This document shows, piece after piece, positions 47,601 through 56,126 of a DNA stretch of 64,000 nucleotides. Each line of letters begins with the position of its first letter. Position 1 is the first letter of the stretch. Source of the DNA: Vibrio sp. YMD68 (GTDB lineage: Bacteria; Pseudomonadota; Gammaproteobacteria; Enterobacterales; Vibrionaceae); contig NZ_CP124614.1 of assembly GCF_029958905.1 (NCBI RefSeq), forward strand, positions 1,922,001-1,986,000, in the 5' to 3' direction. Position numbers and translations under genes: made by a program. Under the pieces are notes generated by a model, which saw nothing but the letters and a program-made list of their open reading frames with translations, was not told the origin of the DNA and ran no database searches.

Positions 47601-50600
47601 TGCCGATATTTTTCCATCTATTTCAAAGAGGTACTCTGGCGTTTCAGTGATAAGTTGGATAAATTCAGAGGCGCGAATTTTGCCGTCTTCATTTGGGTCG
47701 GTTAAATCAGCGCTAAAATCAGCGCTTAAGTATCCTTCAACGCCAGCTTTGAACAGGAATAGGTTAACGTTGGCATCCAATGCAATGGTTGCGTTAAACC
47801 ATGCTTCTGGCTTTTCTCTGCCGTTCTCATAATCCGCAATGTAAAATCCATCAAGGATATATTTAGAATTACCGCTTTCGATCATTTTGGTAAAGCCACT
47901 GGTATCGTAACCAAAGGCCAAATCAAAACCGAGATCAACGCTAAATTCAACATCAGCACTCAACCCAACCTTGGGTACACCAGGAACCTTGGCTCCTATG
48001 GTTTTCTCGAAAGAAAGAGCAAAAGATGGAAAGTGCCACAAGAACAAATCGATGTTGCTGGTATCACCAGAAAGAAGTCTCAGCGCCATCATAGGATCGG
48101 TCAATATGGGAAGTGAAAGACCATATTTACTGTCTGAACTGCTTGATTCACTGCCTGAAAGAGCACCAGCTAGAGCCGGATTCTCTTTAGAAAGGCTTCC
48201 GTATGGATCGTTAGCGTTAAAATCGCCACCCGTCAGATTGGCTAAATCAAACTCATGTTCGCTCATTCCACCCGCAAACGGATCCGTATCTGAGCCAAAG
48301 TCATAAGTACCAAAGTTGATCGTCAGATCTGTCTTGTCTTCTAACAGAACAATGAGCGTGTTAACTTTGTCAACCATATCAATAAACTTGACCGCACTAT
48401 CAAAGCTTGGGTTTGCTCCAGACGTCATTTTACCGATATCTAATAGCGAAGTACGACCCAAAATATCGGATATGCCTGGAACTGGTGAGGTAATAAAATC
48501 GAGAACTGGACGAATTGGATCGAGCGCATCATCGACAAAGCCAATAATTGGTTTTAAGAATCCTTCTAAGAACTCACCCACATCTAAAGTAATATCACGT
48601 AGTTCGAACGCCTCAACCGTCATTACTTCACGTGCTTCACCATAGAGGACTTTTGTATAAGTATGGTCAAAGAATAAATTGGTACTTATGGCTGGCAAAC
48701 TCACTGGCAAATTATCTTCAAACCCAGCATCAAGCATAAGGTTAAGCACAGTCTCAAATTGAGCCAGTACCTCTACCATATGTTTCTGACCTTTCATTTC
48801 ATCAAAGGTCATCATGCCATCGTCGTTACCGTCGTTAAGATCGATACCGATGGTGCCGGTCAGTGATGTCTGAACATCCGCTGATTTGTTGTTTGATATC
48901 GATGCTTGAAGAATACCCAAGCTTGCCGATAGCTCTGGCATATCAGAAAAATCAGCCACAATTTTCAGCTCAAGCTCATTGTGGTCTACTAGTACACCAT
49001 TAACTTCTCTAACATCGTGAAGGTAGAAGCCATTTTCGATGCTAAAGCCAAAGCCCAAAGCCATGCTGGCAATCGCACTCACACCAATAGTGCCATCTTC
49101 AACACTTAAACCTAATCCTGGGAAGCCAAGGTCAGCATCTAAATCAATATCGGTATTGAACAGCTCGTAATCAAAATCAATCGTAAAGTCGACTGACTTT
49201 GAGTCAACATTGTCATTACCCGTTACTGTTGCGTTCCAACCCAACGCGCTAAATTGTTCCTGTAACACGTTCGCGATCAGCGTTGAAGTGGTTGGCGGTA
49301 TACCAGGATAGTTGAGTTTAAATTCTTCTAACTCTTGCCAAAGTGCAGGGACAATAGCATTACGCAGATTAGAGATGAAATCCCCTGCCCCTTCTAATGC
49401 ACTACCAATAACCGGTATCTCAAAACCAAACACGCTATCGGTTAAAATTTTATCTAGGGATGCAAAAAATGTATCTAAACCGCTGATGAGTATTTCAGGG
49501 TTATTAAGGTAATTGAGCTCCGCAAACATAGAGGCAAAATCAGGCGTTTGGATATCAACTTCACGCTCTCCATTGTCATCAACAATATCGCTGATATTAA
49601 TGACAACATCACCTACTTTCACTCCAGCAACATACACTGGCAGTATGGCTTGCGCTCCACCACTGATTGAAGTGTCGACAAAGGTCGTGTCTACTTCACT
49701 AAACTCACTAAAAAAGAGCAACGAATCTTCATCACCTTCGGTATCCGGCTTATCGTCAGTGATACCAAACTTGAACTCTAGATCGTTACCATCGCCTGCA
49801 ACGACGCTGAAATCTTCATTATTTGCCTTATCACCTTCGGCATCATCTCCAGAGATCACGGCTGTGCCGTCTCTGACTTCGATTTCGAGCGCGCTGAGAT
49901 ACGTTTTAAAGTCAAGATCAGTGCCATTAAGCTCAGCATTGATCTTTAATCCTGTTTCCGCAGTATCTAAGAAGAACTGATCCCCTGTACTTTCAACGGT
50001 TAAGGTTTCTGAACTCCACTGATTATCGCTGGCTTCTAACTGGGCTAAACCCAACGCATGAAGAATATCTGTGTTTGACACTCCCTCGATGAGCAGCGCA
50101 GGCTCTTCAGCTTGTATGTCCGCTATCGTCATAGTGGCACCATTGGCTAACGCTAACTTGTTCCAAGTTTGTACGTCAGTGGACAGCGATAGTGCACCAT
50201 TTTCACTTAAGCTAAACTCTAACAACTGGCTCCACATTATGTGTGCATTGTTTGAAGACCCTTGAGTGCCATCAGAGTATTTAAATAGCCCTTTATTCAG
50301 TTCGCGATTCACATCTTCAACCCACTGAGACAGACTGCGTTCTGGATCTGCGGCTAACTGCAATTCAATACGTTGGTCGTTTACACTAATAGAGAATTGA
50401 ATCGCATCGGTTGGGTCAAAACTGTTGGGAAGATTATCGAAATTAAAGGTGTTGGGTAGTGCAATATCCTGAAGCGTTTCGCCAAGTGCGTCGAGCCCGC
50501 CAATGGCCGGCTGTGCAACGCTGTTATCCGTTAGAATAATTTGCCCATTCTCTAAACTCGCGACTAAATCATCGGAAAGGGCATTAATCGCCTCGATCAA

Positions 50601-53600
50601 AACATCGAGTGTAGCGGTAGACAAGTTAAGCCCATCAAGATCTAAACGTAACTGTTCACCACTTTTAAGCGTAAATTGAAGATCCGCTTGTTCCGTTTTA
50701 TCGGTTGGCAAGCCTTGTCCATCATTCAGTTCACTCAGCAGCGTATTGCCGTTCGCAGGCGTGGTCGATGAAGTCAGCTTAATACCCATTAACGCCGTCA
50801 AACTGCTCGTGAGTGTTAAATCCAACGCGCCATCTGCGCCAATTCCAACTAAACTGCCAACACCGTCCAGTAGCTTACGTACATCAGGATCATCCACACC
50901 TTTCAGCAGTTCCTGCAAGTCTACATTTAGAGCAACGGATTGATTGAAACCCGCTAGCTCATAGTCAAGATCAAGTAGAATTACGGGGCCAGACCCTTGA
51001 TAGTCTGCGGAATAACGAATATCAAAAGCGTCTGAAGGAATCGAGAGTAGCTTTTCAATTTCAGCCTCGACAAGATCCAGAGCCATATCTGGATTCTCTT
51101 TCACTTGGTCGACTTTCTCGGCTAAATCTCCAGTAATATCTAAGATATCTTTTAAGCTAAGATCAATCAGCGGCAGTGCGGTATCGTATAAACCCGCTCC
51201 TAACAGACTATCCAAGGTAGCAAGTATGGTTTGCAGCCCTTCAACCATATCGCTATAGCTCATGGATGAAAGTGACCCGATACTATCTAGCCCTTTGAAA
51301 TCGTAGTTAACAACTGGATTTGATAATTGCCCATCTTCCCACTGAGGCAGTTCAATCGAAGCATTTACCCCTAACTCCCCCAGAGCAACCTCAACATCTC
51401 CTACTGCAACAACGTCATCGATAACAAGGTTGCCAAGTAAGCCGCCTTCTTTGCCGCTGAAGAAATCAACCGAAACCAAAGACTCTGACGTTCCTTGGTT
51501 GCTCGCCTCTAACAACTGGTTGAGGTTAACTCGATTGTCATCATCGGCCAGCACGATGCTAGAACCTAAAGACAAGTAACCGTTAAGATCGGCTTCAACG
51601 CCAAGCATTCCGATATTTGCTGTAATATCAACGTCATTTAGCTCAGCAGTCACAACCGCAGAAAAGCCTGTGTCTTCTAAGAAAACACGATCTCCAAGAT
51701 TTTGACCATGCAATTCCCCGCTGTATATTTTGCCTTTGGCATCTGCAGAACCACTAAGCCCTAACACTTGAGCCACTAGGGAATCACCATTGAGCAACGC
51801 AGAAAACTCTGCATTACCCAGCGTCATTGAAGACAAACCAAAAGCTTTAGCCGAAGATGAGGTAAACACTCTCAGTAAGTTACCGGCAGAGTCTTTCTCG
51901 CTCTCAACTTTTAAAATACTATCTGGTGTAAATACCACACGAAATTCGTTTGAGTTTGCCTCTCTAGAGACGGAAATAACGTCTCCCCAATGAATACTCG
52001 CTGCGTTTACTGAGCCGGCTAAATCTGATTGTTTTAGACCAAGGTCACTGATGTCTAGGTTGAGGCTATCTAAAGCTTGGTTAAATGCATCAATAAAACC
52101 ATTGAGGTCGCGATCCGCCTTTGCATCTATGGTTATTGCCACTGGTGTTAAACTACCAATACGCAGCATAAACGTGGAGGCACTGCTTGAAGACCAACTG
52201 TCCGCCATTTGAGTGGCTTGTAGTGAGCCATCTTCACCGACTTTCAGATTGACTACCGATTGGTATTCATCCCCAAATGTACCAGGCTTTGATGAAATAG
52301 GGCCGTCAGAAACAACGGGATCGAGCGAATTTGTAATCTGGCTAATAACAATTTTCTGTAGCTCTGCATCATACGAGGCAGAGAAAGCGCCACCAGCCGC
52401 AGTATTGATATTACTGATCACATCTTGAATCGTATCGTCACCAGAAACCTGAACTTCTATTAACGCGCCTGATGGGGAAACAAAAGTTAATTCAGCGCCA
52501 TCGCCACTTGCTTCTATCCCTTCGCTCCAAATTTTCAGGTCTTTGAGTGCGGTGTCAGAAAGATCTCCCGCGCCGGAGCCAATTGGGTCTAAATCCAAAC
52601 CAAGCGTCATATCAAACACGGCATTGGTTTCAATATTAATCGTACCATCTGAAGAAATACCGGTTAAATCACCAAGTGATAAACCATCACTGAAATCGTA
52701 GTCAGTTGACACTTTCGGCAGCGAAAAACTCAAATCGAACTTAACGGCATTGTCTTCAAAACGTAGGTTTAGACTTTCTGCCCAAGCTTTAATGTTTTCA
52801 CCAGAAGCATTGGCGACATCATTGCCTAGAGCTTTTGCAAACGCGACAACCACATCATCAATAGAATCGACAGCGAGATGACGTTGAGGATCAGATATTT
52901 TTATTACTTTTTCGTCATCGACTTTTTGACTTGAATCGGTGAATTTTAGGCGGTTACTATCTTTAGTCACCGACAACCGATCTTTTAAGTTGGTATTTTT
53001 TTGAATAGAGGTATGCAGTGCCGCCACTAAAGCATCAATCGTTGTGATTTCAGGTGCTTCTTCTGTCGGGTACCATTCGATCAATTCCCGAGTTCCATCA
53101 CTCAACGTAATAGCAAAACTAAAGTTACTTGAAATAGCTTGTAGCAATGTTCCACTGCCATCAGTCTCTATCTCTGCGCCAAGAAGTTCGGTGCTTGTGG
53201 AAGTGTACTCGTTGGAACTCTCGCCCTCAAAGCCAATCAAATCCAGTACCGGAATAAAGGCATCCAGTAAGTTCGCTTGTAGTGATTCTCTTAAGGAAAA
53301 CAGCTCCGACAGCTCAAGATCGGATAAGAATGGAATATCTAGGTCAAATGCATCGTGGTCAAAAATCGTGTCGATACGCTCGACCAAACTTTCCAATGCG
53401 ATGTAAAGAATGTTCGCATCAAAAAGTGTGAGATCAGACAACTGTTCGTGCATTACAATGGAAGCATTGCTTAACTCGTTTGTTTCTGACGTGGTGACAG
53501 TGATTGACGCATCATCAGGAAGATCTAAACCATTAACGAGTTGGTCATTATCTAGAGAGAGTTTTAAATCTACAATCTGCTGATTTTCAGCATAGCCAAA

Positions 53601-54515
53601 ATCCGCTTTTATTAGTTCCTGTGCTGAAATTGGCGCATCAGGGTCAAAAACCAATTCTTGGGCGGGATCGTCTAACCCTACAGAAACAGTTAATGTGTAA
53701 TCTAGCTCTTTTAAGTCGCTGAGTGCGCCTTCGCCAATTTTGAAATCAAACAGTCCTAACTTGATTAATGCGCCCGTTAGCTCCGCACTGACTCCAATAT
53801 CAGAGTTCACACTTAAATCATCGAAATGATTCGCACTATTTTGAGTATTTAAAACAAAATCAAAGCTAACAGCGTGTTCGATTACCAAATTCGCATCTTG
53901 CACGTGAGTGAGCTTGATGCCTTCTCCCAAGCTACTTAAATCAAGTTGAAAATCATCATTAGAGACGAGCGAAAAATCAAAGTTGACCGAAATCAGACCA
54001 TTCTCAGCCTTATTGAGTGTGATATTGGAGTTACCATCAACACTAGCAAAAACCGAATTGAGGAATTCAGTATATTTAACCTCGGTAATCGTGTCTGGAT
54101 CTATCACATAGCTTTCTAGTTTATCAACAGCGGTATCACTAACAATGCTGCTGTAATCGAGAACATTGCCAAGTTGACCAAAGAAACCGTCGCTATCTTG
54201 GTCAATAAACGGGAGCTGAATTGAACCACTATTAACCGCTTCCAAACCTTCGATTTGTTCTAAAAAAGCATCAAATTGGTCTAACTGATCTCTCAAGCTA
54301 TCATGAAGCGCAGTAATATCTGCGGTGGTTAATGTGTCAGCAGAAAGCAGCAGCCTAGGCTCCATAGCCTCAAAAACAATGGTCTTCTTAGTGGCGGTAT
54401 TTTTCTCAATTTTTTGCTTTTTGTTCATTCGTCTTTGCTTACTGCTTAGAATCGCACGAACTGAACTACCAATTTTGTTTGAGTGGAAAATGTTTTGAAT
54501 GCCTAGACCAACCAT
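41691..54515 (-). CDS. Giant RTX-repeat surface protein with N-terminal LEPR-XLL signal
   Basis: 4274 residues. The N-terminus is long and basic and carries MEPRLLLSA (51-59), a LEPR-XLL motif; this domain marks very large exported repetitive proteins. Residues about 60-2420 consist of long acidic beta-rich modules, some recurring (VFLEDTGFSAVVTAELNDVD resembles FFLDTAETGLKINAELNGTD), with EF-hand-like loops at about 105, 1890 and 2268. From about 2430 to 4010 run RTX calcium-binding nonapeptides (GGxGxDxxx). Within these, six nearly identical 118-residue units occupy about 3026-3750. A low-complexity Ser/Asn/Pro stretch (about 4120-4220) precedes the C-terminus. I see no cysteine. Start ATG has AAGGA upstream; M30 is an alternative. 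Likely an adhesin or matrix protein, exported by the products of the downstream genes. Confidence 0.93.
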   Translation of the reverse strand: MVGLGIQNIFHSNKIGSSVRAILSSKQRRMNKKQKIEKNTATKKTIVFEAMEPRLLLSADTLTTADITALHDSLRDQLDQFDAFLEQIEGLEAVNSGSIQLPFIDQDSDGFFGQLGNVLDYSSIVSDTAVDKLESYVIDPDTITEVKYTEFLNSVFASVDGNSNITLNKAENGLISVNFDFSLVSNDDFQLDLSSLGEGIKLTHVQDANLVIEHAVSFDFVLNTQNSANHFDDLSVNSDIGVSAELTGALIKLGLFDFKIGEGALSDLKELDYTLTVSVGLDDPAQELVFDPDAPISAQELIKADFGYAENQQIVDLKLSLDNDQLVNGLDLPDDASITVTTSETNELSNASIVMHEQLSDLTLFDANILYIALESLVERIDTIFDHDAFDLDIPFLSDLELSELFSLRESLQANLLDAFIPVLDLIGFEGESSNEYTSTSTELLGAEIETDGSGTLLQAISSNFSFAITLSDGTRELIEWYPTEEAPEITTIDALVAALHTSIQKNTNLKDRLSVTKDSNRLKFTDSSQKVDDEKVIKISDPQRHLAVDSIDDVVVAFAKALGNDVANASGENIKAWAESLNLRFEDNAVKFDLSFSLPKVSTDYDFSDGLSLGDLTGISSDGTINIETNAVFDMTLGLDLDPIGSGAGDLSDTALKDLKIWSEGIEASGDGAELTFVSPSGALIEVQVSGDDTIQDVISNINTAAGGAFSASYDAELQKIVISQITNSLDPVVSDGPISSKPGTFGDEYQSVVNLKVGEDGSLQATQMADSWSSSSASTFMLRIGSLTPVAITIDAKADRDLNGFIDAFNQALDSLNLDISDLGLKQSDLAGSVNAASIHWGDVISVSREANSNEFRVVFTPDSILKVESEKDSAGNLLRVFTSSSAKAFGLSSMTLGNAEFSALLNGDSLVAQVLGLSGSADAKGKIYSGELHGQNLGDRVFLEDTGFSAVVTAELNDVDITANIGMLGVEADLNGYLSLGSSIVLADDDNRVNLNQLLEASNQGTSESLVSVDFFSGKEGGLLGNLVIDDVVAVGDVEVALGELGVNASIELPQWEDGQLSNPVVNYDFKGLDSIGSLSSMSYSDMVEGLQTILATLDSLLGAGLYDTALPLIDLSLKDILDITGDLAEKVDQVKENPDMALDLVEAEIEKLLSIPSDAFDIRYSADYQGSGPVILLDLDYELAGFNQSVALNVDLQELLKGVDDPDVRKLLDGVGSLVGIGADGALDLTLTSSLTALMGIKLTSSTTPANGNTLLSELNDGQGLPTDKTEQADLQFTLKSGEQLRLDLDGLNLSTATLDVLIEAINALSDDLVASLENGQIILTDNSVAQPAIGGLDALGETLQDIALPNTFNFDNLPNSFDPTDAIQFSISVNDQRIELQLAADPERSLSQWVEDVNRELNKGLFKYSDGTQGSSNNAHIMWSQLLEFSLSENGALSLSTDVQTWNKLALANGATMTIADIQAEEPALLIEGVSNTDILHALGLAQLEASDNQWSSETLTVESTGDQFFLDTAETGLKINAELNGTDLDFKTYLSALEIEVRDGTAVISGDDAEGDKANNEDFSVVAGDGNDLEFKFGITDDKPDTEGDEDSLLFFSEFSEVDTTFVDTSISGGAQAILPVYVAGVKVGDVVINISDIVDDNGEREVDIQTPDFASMFAELNYLNNPEILISGLDTFFASLDKILTDSVFGFEIPVIGSALEGAGDFISNLRNAIVPALWQELEEFKLNYPGIPPTTSTLIANVLQEQFSALGWNATVTGNDNVDSKSVDFTIDFDYELFNTDIDLDADLGFPGLGLSVEDGTIGVSAIASMALGFGFSIENGFYLHDVREVNGVLVDHNELELKIVADFSDMPELSASLGILQASISNNKSADVQTSLTGTIGIDLNDGNDDGMMTFDEMKGQKHMVEVLAQFETVLNLMLDAGFEDNLPVSLPAISTNLFFDHTYTKVLYGEAREVMTVEAFELRDITLDVGEFLEGFLKPIIGFVDDALDPIRPVLDFITSPVPGISDILGRTSLLDIGKMTSGANPSFDSAVKFIDMVDKVNTLIVLLEDKTDLTINFGTYDFGSDTDPFAGGMSEHEFDLANLTGGDFNANDPYGSLSKENPALAGALSGSESSSSDSKYGLSLPILTDPMMALRLLSGDTSNIDLFLWHFPSFALSFEKTIGAKVPGVPKVGLSADVEFSVDLGFDLAFGYDTSGFTKMIESGNSKYILDGFYIADYENGREKPEAWFNATIALDANVNLFLFKAGVEGYLSADFSADLTDPNEDGKIRASEFIQLITETPEYLFEIDGKISAGIDVYFDVYFNYLVGKKKIGGDSWAILPKQTLIDFSHNYEPELSLGNVDGGKLTLNMGDYAGDRTVGELIDGNEEFRIVQSGNDILVYSEFYKDGDKAQRFSNVDQIVIKSGAGNDVLNFEGFSGGVSIDIDTGSGDDKVFFNTTNAFSAAMVTRSSSSNVTIQGGIGNDQIVVGNGNFVIYGGEGNDTITITGSGNNTVYGEAGDDVISTGTGNDTIYGGRGADRLTTTGGNNTLYGDSGDDIIIAGIGSDTIYGGMGDDRILADGGTIDLNSMVSDKTSGGADTIKGGDGDDLIIAGAGKDTIFGEQGNDTIVADLGEIGFGASNITFAEATGNVGGDDDIDGGFGQDIVLGGAGSDTIKGGGGLDVLIGDNGYVDGADGGKTLGEFIAQASQFTGSVSNTSDNIIGGAGRDIILGGAGADTLNGGEGSDVILGDHGEVIRQTTFSAAYTSIKSVHSNQDGDDIIIAAGGSNTVIGGSGSDTITASPQQGVVGNNILVGDHANIQPAGTTVGINPAPDIVSTYVEKGGNDIIKGESAIDIIIGGAGNDVLESGAGNDLIIGDVGSVTRDETLYVLEASSLNTIITGNDNITASAGHNLVIGGLGDDEVTTGNGQDVVIGDLGVITGATVDRNGVKFSSKESSFGGDDTINTGSGSDVVIAGNGDDVIQTGSGTDIVLGDNGDVIGEAQFTYDKDLDAQIVESWHFVEVNSGADSDEVHGGNDTIDVGADNDIVIAGTGDDEIIGGSGHDVLLGDLGIVVPANGQTADVIARNASNGGKDTIHGDDGNDVIAGGGDNDVITGGNDQDLILGDNGQVSRTQESTGWQLVSIESTEESQGGNDVINAGSGNDVVIAGTGDDEIIGGSGHDVLLGDLGIVVPANGQTADVSARNASNGGKDTIHGDDGNDVIAGGGDNDVITGGNDQDLILGDNGQVSRTQESTGWQLVSIESTEESQGGNDVINAGSGNDVVIAGTGDDEIIGGSGHDVLLGDLGIVVPANGQTADVIARNASNGGKDTIHGFDGNDVIAGGGDNDVITGGNDHDLILGDNGQVTRTTQSSGWQLVSIESTEESQGGNDVINAGSGNDVVIAGTGDDGIIGGSGHDVLLGDLGIVVPANGQTADVIARNASNGGKDTIHGDDGNDVIAGGGNNDVITGGNDHDLILGDNGQVTRTTQSTGWQLVSIESTEESQGGNDVINAGSGNDVVIAGTGDDEIIGGSGHDVLLGDLGIVVPANGQTADVIARNASNGGKDTIHGFDGNDVIAGGGDNDVITGGNDHDLILGDNGQVTRTTQSSGWQLVSIESTEESQGGNDVINAGSGNDVVIAGTGDDGIIGGSGHDVLLGDLGIVVPANGQTDDVIARNASNGGKDTIHGDDGNDVIAGGGDNDVITGGNDHDLILGDNGQVTRTTQSSGWQLVSIESTEESQGGNDVITAGRGDDIVIGGVGSDNIQGNQGIDVLLGDLGIVFPANGSRADVISREAELGADDTISGGDGHDVIIGSGGQDDLDGDAGNDVILGDSGYVIRNQAQQALKIVTTQVDIGDNDKILAGEGDDFVFGGQGDDVITGEQGRDIMMGDAGYQINDDNWVAREMISTDFSIGGDDRIFGNQGEDFAIGGIGNDYLTGDQGRDTLIGDQGTFKWLSNGHRDSAKTIAQVNVNGEFNDELYGGEGNDNLFGGRVNDKLYGGIGSDILVGDEGNIFFKNDKEYIAQSKESFTGGADTMHLGTWEGNAEGVDLSPDFLLGGEQPNFNFADALLDMILHENAHVEVNPDRIGEWDEPPFLGDPVATTTDDFFSLSGEMDLLIDELENRESISTQFNEPESSRNALNRDMGADVRGMNNSAKPNNVIVLGETGNEEVAALTETENENNPVATTNALTSAQSSPAPSNKGQANNGSDSNQSTAPAPNDAKSSQPNSPSEASNDEEAELEDQVGNLLFFDAQLGLWIKAQPESDVRIQDNQHKVRII
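43270..45440 (-). repeat. Six tandem 354-bp (118-codon) near-identical repeats inside the RTX region
   Basis: The marker GTGACCGGAG recurs at 43581, 43935, 44289, 44643, 44997 and 45351, exactly 354 bp apart. A diverged copy follows near 43227. Units differ in few positions: DEII or DGII, GDDGND or GFDGND, and SRTQESTGW or TRTTQSSGW. The last four copies alternate in these marks, indicating duplication of a two-unit (708-bp) block. Confidence 0.95.
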
Positions 54516-55005
54516 TGGCTGAAAATCCTTATTAACCGAAGGGTTTTGTTAAGAAAATGATAATTTGAGATAAAAATCATGATGCGCGATTACATACTTT
54601 TTATGAACCAATGTCAAAACATAAGGCACCTAAATGCATAATTCTGTTAATAAATACTCAAATTATGTTACAGAATAAGTCAAACAGGTAATTACTGGTC
54701 GTTATACAACCAAAGGGTGATGCTACTAACAAAAAGTAGTAGACCTAATTTCCTAGACTTTAATCTCCCGTTTTATATCCAACTCAGCTCGATAAACAGA
54801 GTAATACTCTCCTGATTCGTTTCCTTCTCACTGAGTTTATCTACTCACCTTCCCTTAAAAATCACGGTTTCGGATTATTCCTCATCCCCCCTTTATTTGT
54901 AAACGAATGTAAATAATTGCGTTTATCTCTTTATACTGACTAAGCTTTGAATACCAAACGGATAGTGACTTCTGTCTTATCAGCCAACATCAACAAGGAA
55001 GAAAA
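54516..55005. other. Divergent intergenic region, promoters of the giant-protein operon and the hydrolase gene
   Basis: 490 bp, AT-rich, no gene found. It should hold the minus-strand promoter for the 19-kb export operon and the plus-strand promoter for the hydrolase. CTACT-AACAAAA-AGTAG (54723-54739) is a small hairpin. TATACT at 54932-54937 is a possible -10 box for the hydrolase gene, without a convincing -35. Confidence 0.4.
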
Positions 55006-55914
55006 ATGATTCAAGAGAATAGAGATCAGCAAGACCATAGCAGAGCCATTCCACAAGAAGCATTTGATTGGTATGACGAATATGCACATGGGCTTATCAA
55101 CCGCAGGGAGTTCATGACTCGCCTGTCTGGCTTAGTTGCCCTCGGGTTTGCGATGACAACATTAACCTCGGCTTTAATACCTAATTACGCATTGGCAGAA
55201 CAGGTTTCGTTCAACGACCCATCCATCAAAGCCACTTATGAAACGTTTCCTTCACCTAAAGGAAGTGGTGAAGGACAAGGTTACCTCGTCGTGCCAAGAG
55301 AACTGAAAGGTAAGGCGCCCGTAGTACTCGTTGTGCATGAAAATCGTGGGCTAAACCCTTACATTAAAGATGTCGCTCGGCGATTAGCAGCAAAAGGCTT
55401 CATTGCGTTTGCGCCTGATGCGTTGCACCCCTTAGGTGGTTACCCAGGAAATGACGACGAAGGTCGCGCTATGCAAAAGGCCATGGATAAAGCCAAAATC
55501 GAGGAGGACTTTATCGCGGCGGCGAGCTTTATAAAGTCACATGAACTGAGTAGCGGTAAGTTAGGTGCCGTCGGCTTCTGCTTTGGTGGGTATATTGTCA
55601 ACATGTTGGCTGCGGTGATGCCCGAACAGCTTGATGCAGGCGTCCCATTTTATGGCACCCCTGCTGCACCGGAACTGAGAAAGAACGTGAAAGGTCCACT
55701 GTTGATACAGTTTGCGGGTTTAGACAAACGAGTAAATGCTACCTGGCCCGACTACGAGTCCGAACTGAAAGAGATAAAAGCCGACTATACCGCTCATATC
55801 TATGAAGGAGTGAATCACGGGTTCCATAATGATTCAACAGGTCGCTACGCTGAAACCGAAGCCGAATTAGCATGGGAGCGCACCCTAGCCTTCTTTGGTG
55901 AACATTTAACGTAA
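55006..55914 (+). CDS. Tat-exported dienelactone hydrolase-family protein (YghX-like)
   Basis: 302 residues with a twin-arginine signal: NRREFMTRL (RR at 33-34), a hydrophobic stretch and ALA-EQ cleavage near 64. The alpha/beta hydrolase carries a Cys nucleophile C192 in GAVGFCFGGY and a His near 271 (GVNHGFHND). These are the dienelactone hydrolase catalytic positions. The long N-terminal extension before the RR and the overall layout match YghX-type proteins. Export in a folded state fits the Tat signal. Substrate unknown. AAGGAAGAAAA precedes the ATG. Confidence 0.9.
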   Translation: MIQENRDQQDHSRAIPQEAFDWYDEYAHGLINRREFMTRLSGLVALGFAMTTLTSALIPNYALAEQVSFNDPSIKATYETFPSPKGSGEGQGYLVVPRELKGKAPVVLVVHENRGLNPYIKDVARRLAAKGFIAFAPDALHPLGGYPGNDDEGRAMQKAMDKAKIEEDFIAAASFIKSHELSSGKLGAVGFCFGGYIVNMLAAVMPEQLDAGVPFYGTPAAPELRKNVKGPLLIQFAGLDKRVNATWPDYESELKEIKADYTAHIYEGVNHGFHNDSTGRYAETEAELAWERTLAFFGEHLT

Positions 55915-55942
55915 CTTCCGTTATGTAGCCGTTGTGTAGCCT

Positions 55943-55998
55943 AAGCTGTTTGGTCAAAGCTGTTTAATTAAAACTGTTTAGTTAAAGCTGTTTAGTTA
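55943..55998. repeat. Four tandem 14-bp repeats after the hydrolase gene
   Basis: Consensus AAGCTGTTTAGTTA starts at 55943, 55957, 55971 and 55985, with a few substitutions, and ends in AAGCTT. It lies 28 bp after the stop codon and is non-coding. Confidence 0.9.
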
Positions 55999-56021
55999 AA
56001 GCTTACTCACCGAGAGTTTGG

Positions 56022-56083
56022 TGGTCGAATAGAGTATGAGTTGTGCTGGTGTTTGTGAAAATGCACAACTCACTTATCGACCA
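56022..56083. terminator. Long imperfect inverted repeat between convergent genes, possible terminator
   Basis: TGGTCGAAT...GAGTTGTGC (56022-56046) pairs with GCACAACTCA...TCGACCA (56063-56083). The inner 10 bp are perfect and the outer 6-7 bp are also paired, with a bulged middle. It separates the plus-strand hydrolase from minus-strand scrB. There is no good T tract, so termination is only likely. Confidence 0.5.
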
Positions 56084-56126
56084 GTCTTTGAGCTTCTCAA
56101 TCGATTAACCGTATGCCCTTTTTTCC

